Assembly (NCBI GenBank): GCA_023701085.1
Contig: JAMPXR010000129.1
Coordinates: 1-6,912 of the forward strand
Direction of reading: 5' to 3'
From: Ramlibacter sp.
GTDB taxonomy: Bacteria > Pseudomonadota > Gammaproteobacteria > Burkholderiales > Burkholderiaceae_C
Length of the DNA: 6,912 bases
Shown: one piece after another, positions 6,755-6,912 of the stretch
How positions within the stretch are numbered: the first letter of the stretch is position 1
How the letters are laid out: every line of letters starts with the position of its first letter
Made by a program: the position numbers and the translations under genes
The notes under the pieces: generated by a model
The model's input: the letters and a program-made list of their open reading frames with translations, nothing else
What the model was told of the DNA's origin: nothing
Databases searched by the model: none

Positions 6755-6912
6755 ATGGCACCTTCCAGCACCCGCACCCTCTGGAAAGGGGCGATCAGCT
6801 TCGGGCTGGTCTATATCCCCGTGACCTTGCACTCGGCCACGGCCGAGCATCGGCTGAAATTCAACCTGCTCGACAAGCGGACCATGAACCCCGTGGGCAA
6901 CCAGCAGGTGAA
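6755..6912 (+). CDS. ku: Bacterial Ku, non-homologous end-joining protein (N-terminal part, cut by window end)
   Basis: Only the first 52 codons are present, followed by two bases of the next. The translation MAPSSTRTLWKGAISFGLVY, then IPVTLHSATAEHRLKFNLLD and KRTMNPVGNQQV, carries the hallmark opening of bacterial Ku: (I/L)WKGxISFGLVxIPVxLxSAT, followed by a charged strand and F-x-L-L/H-D/K. Ku forms a homodimeric ring that binds double-strand DNA ends and recruits the ligase LigD. ligD is not in view but often lies nearby. No strong ribosome site precedes the ATG at 6755, and no other start in frame fits the family better. The zinc-binding motif found in eukaryotic and some longer Ku proteins would lie outside the window. 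Family certain despite truncation. Confidence 0.95.
   Translation, partial: MAPSSTRTLWKGAISFGLVYIPVTLHSATAEHRLKFNLLDKRTMNPVGNQQV

Noticed and set aside
6560..6850. Extension of the cysteine-rich protein into the ku region
   Set aside because: The added sequence overlaps ku, has no family resemblance, and a good ribosome site precedes the ATG at 6559.

Overview
The window is a GC-rich piece of bacterial chromosome. The gene content (Sbp-type sulfate-binding proteins, PobR/PobA, a beta/gamma-crystallin plus glycine-zipper envelope protein, bacterial Ku) and the codon use suggest a betaproteobacterium of the Burkholderiales, most likely Bordetella or a close relative. That assignment rests on recognising protein families, not on a database search. 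I see no rRNA, tRNA, CRISPR array, insertion sequence or phage gene, so this looks like ordinary core or semi-core chromosome.

Left part (1-2102, minus strand): two tandem genes for periplasmic sulfate/thiosulfate-binding proteins. The left one runs off the window at its C-terminal end. They are paralogues with different pocket residues: the right one is a textbook Sbp and the left one is CysP-like. Their upstream regions share a conserved block at nearly the same distance from each start codon, which suggests common control by sulfur supply. The membrane and ATPase subunits of the transporter are not in view.

Middle part (2103-5128): pobR, an IclR-family regulator on the minus strand, is divergent from pobA, which encodes 4-hydroxybenzoate 3-monooxygenase on the plus strand. 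The 124-base gap between them holds a tandem 11-base near-palindromic repeat that looks like the operator. The pair converts 4-hydroxybenzoate to protocatechuate. Downstream of pobA on the same strand is a shortened family III CoA-transferase/racemase-like gene that keeps the catalytic residues of alpha-methylacyl-CoA racemase.

Right part (5129-6912): a secreted two-domain protein on the minus strand (calcium-binding-type beta/gamma-crystallin domain followed by a glycine zipper) converges on the CoA-transferase gene. Next come a very basic 56-residue protein (plus), a 77-residue cysteine-rich metal-binding protein (minus) and the first 52 codons of a bacterial Ku gene (plus, cut by the window end). 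Several adjoining genes here are uncharacterised or only loosely characterised. Their closeness to ku is suggestive, but nothing in the sequence proves a shared function.

I found no convincing new multi-gene system. The best leads are the shared promoter block of the two binding-protein genes, the pocket substitutions in the left paralogue, the pob operator repeat, and the small proteins beside ku.
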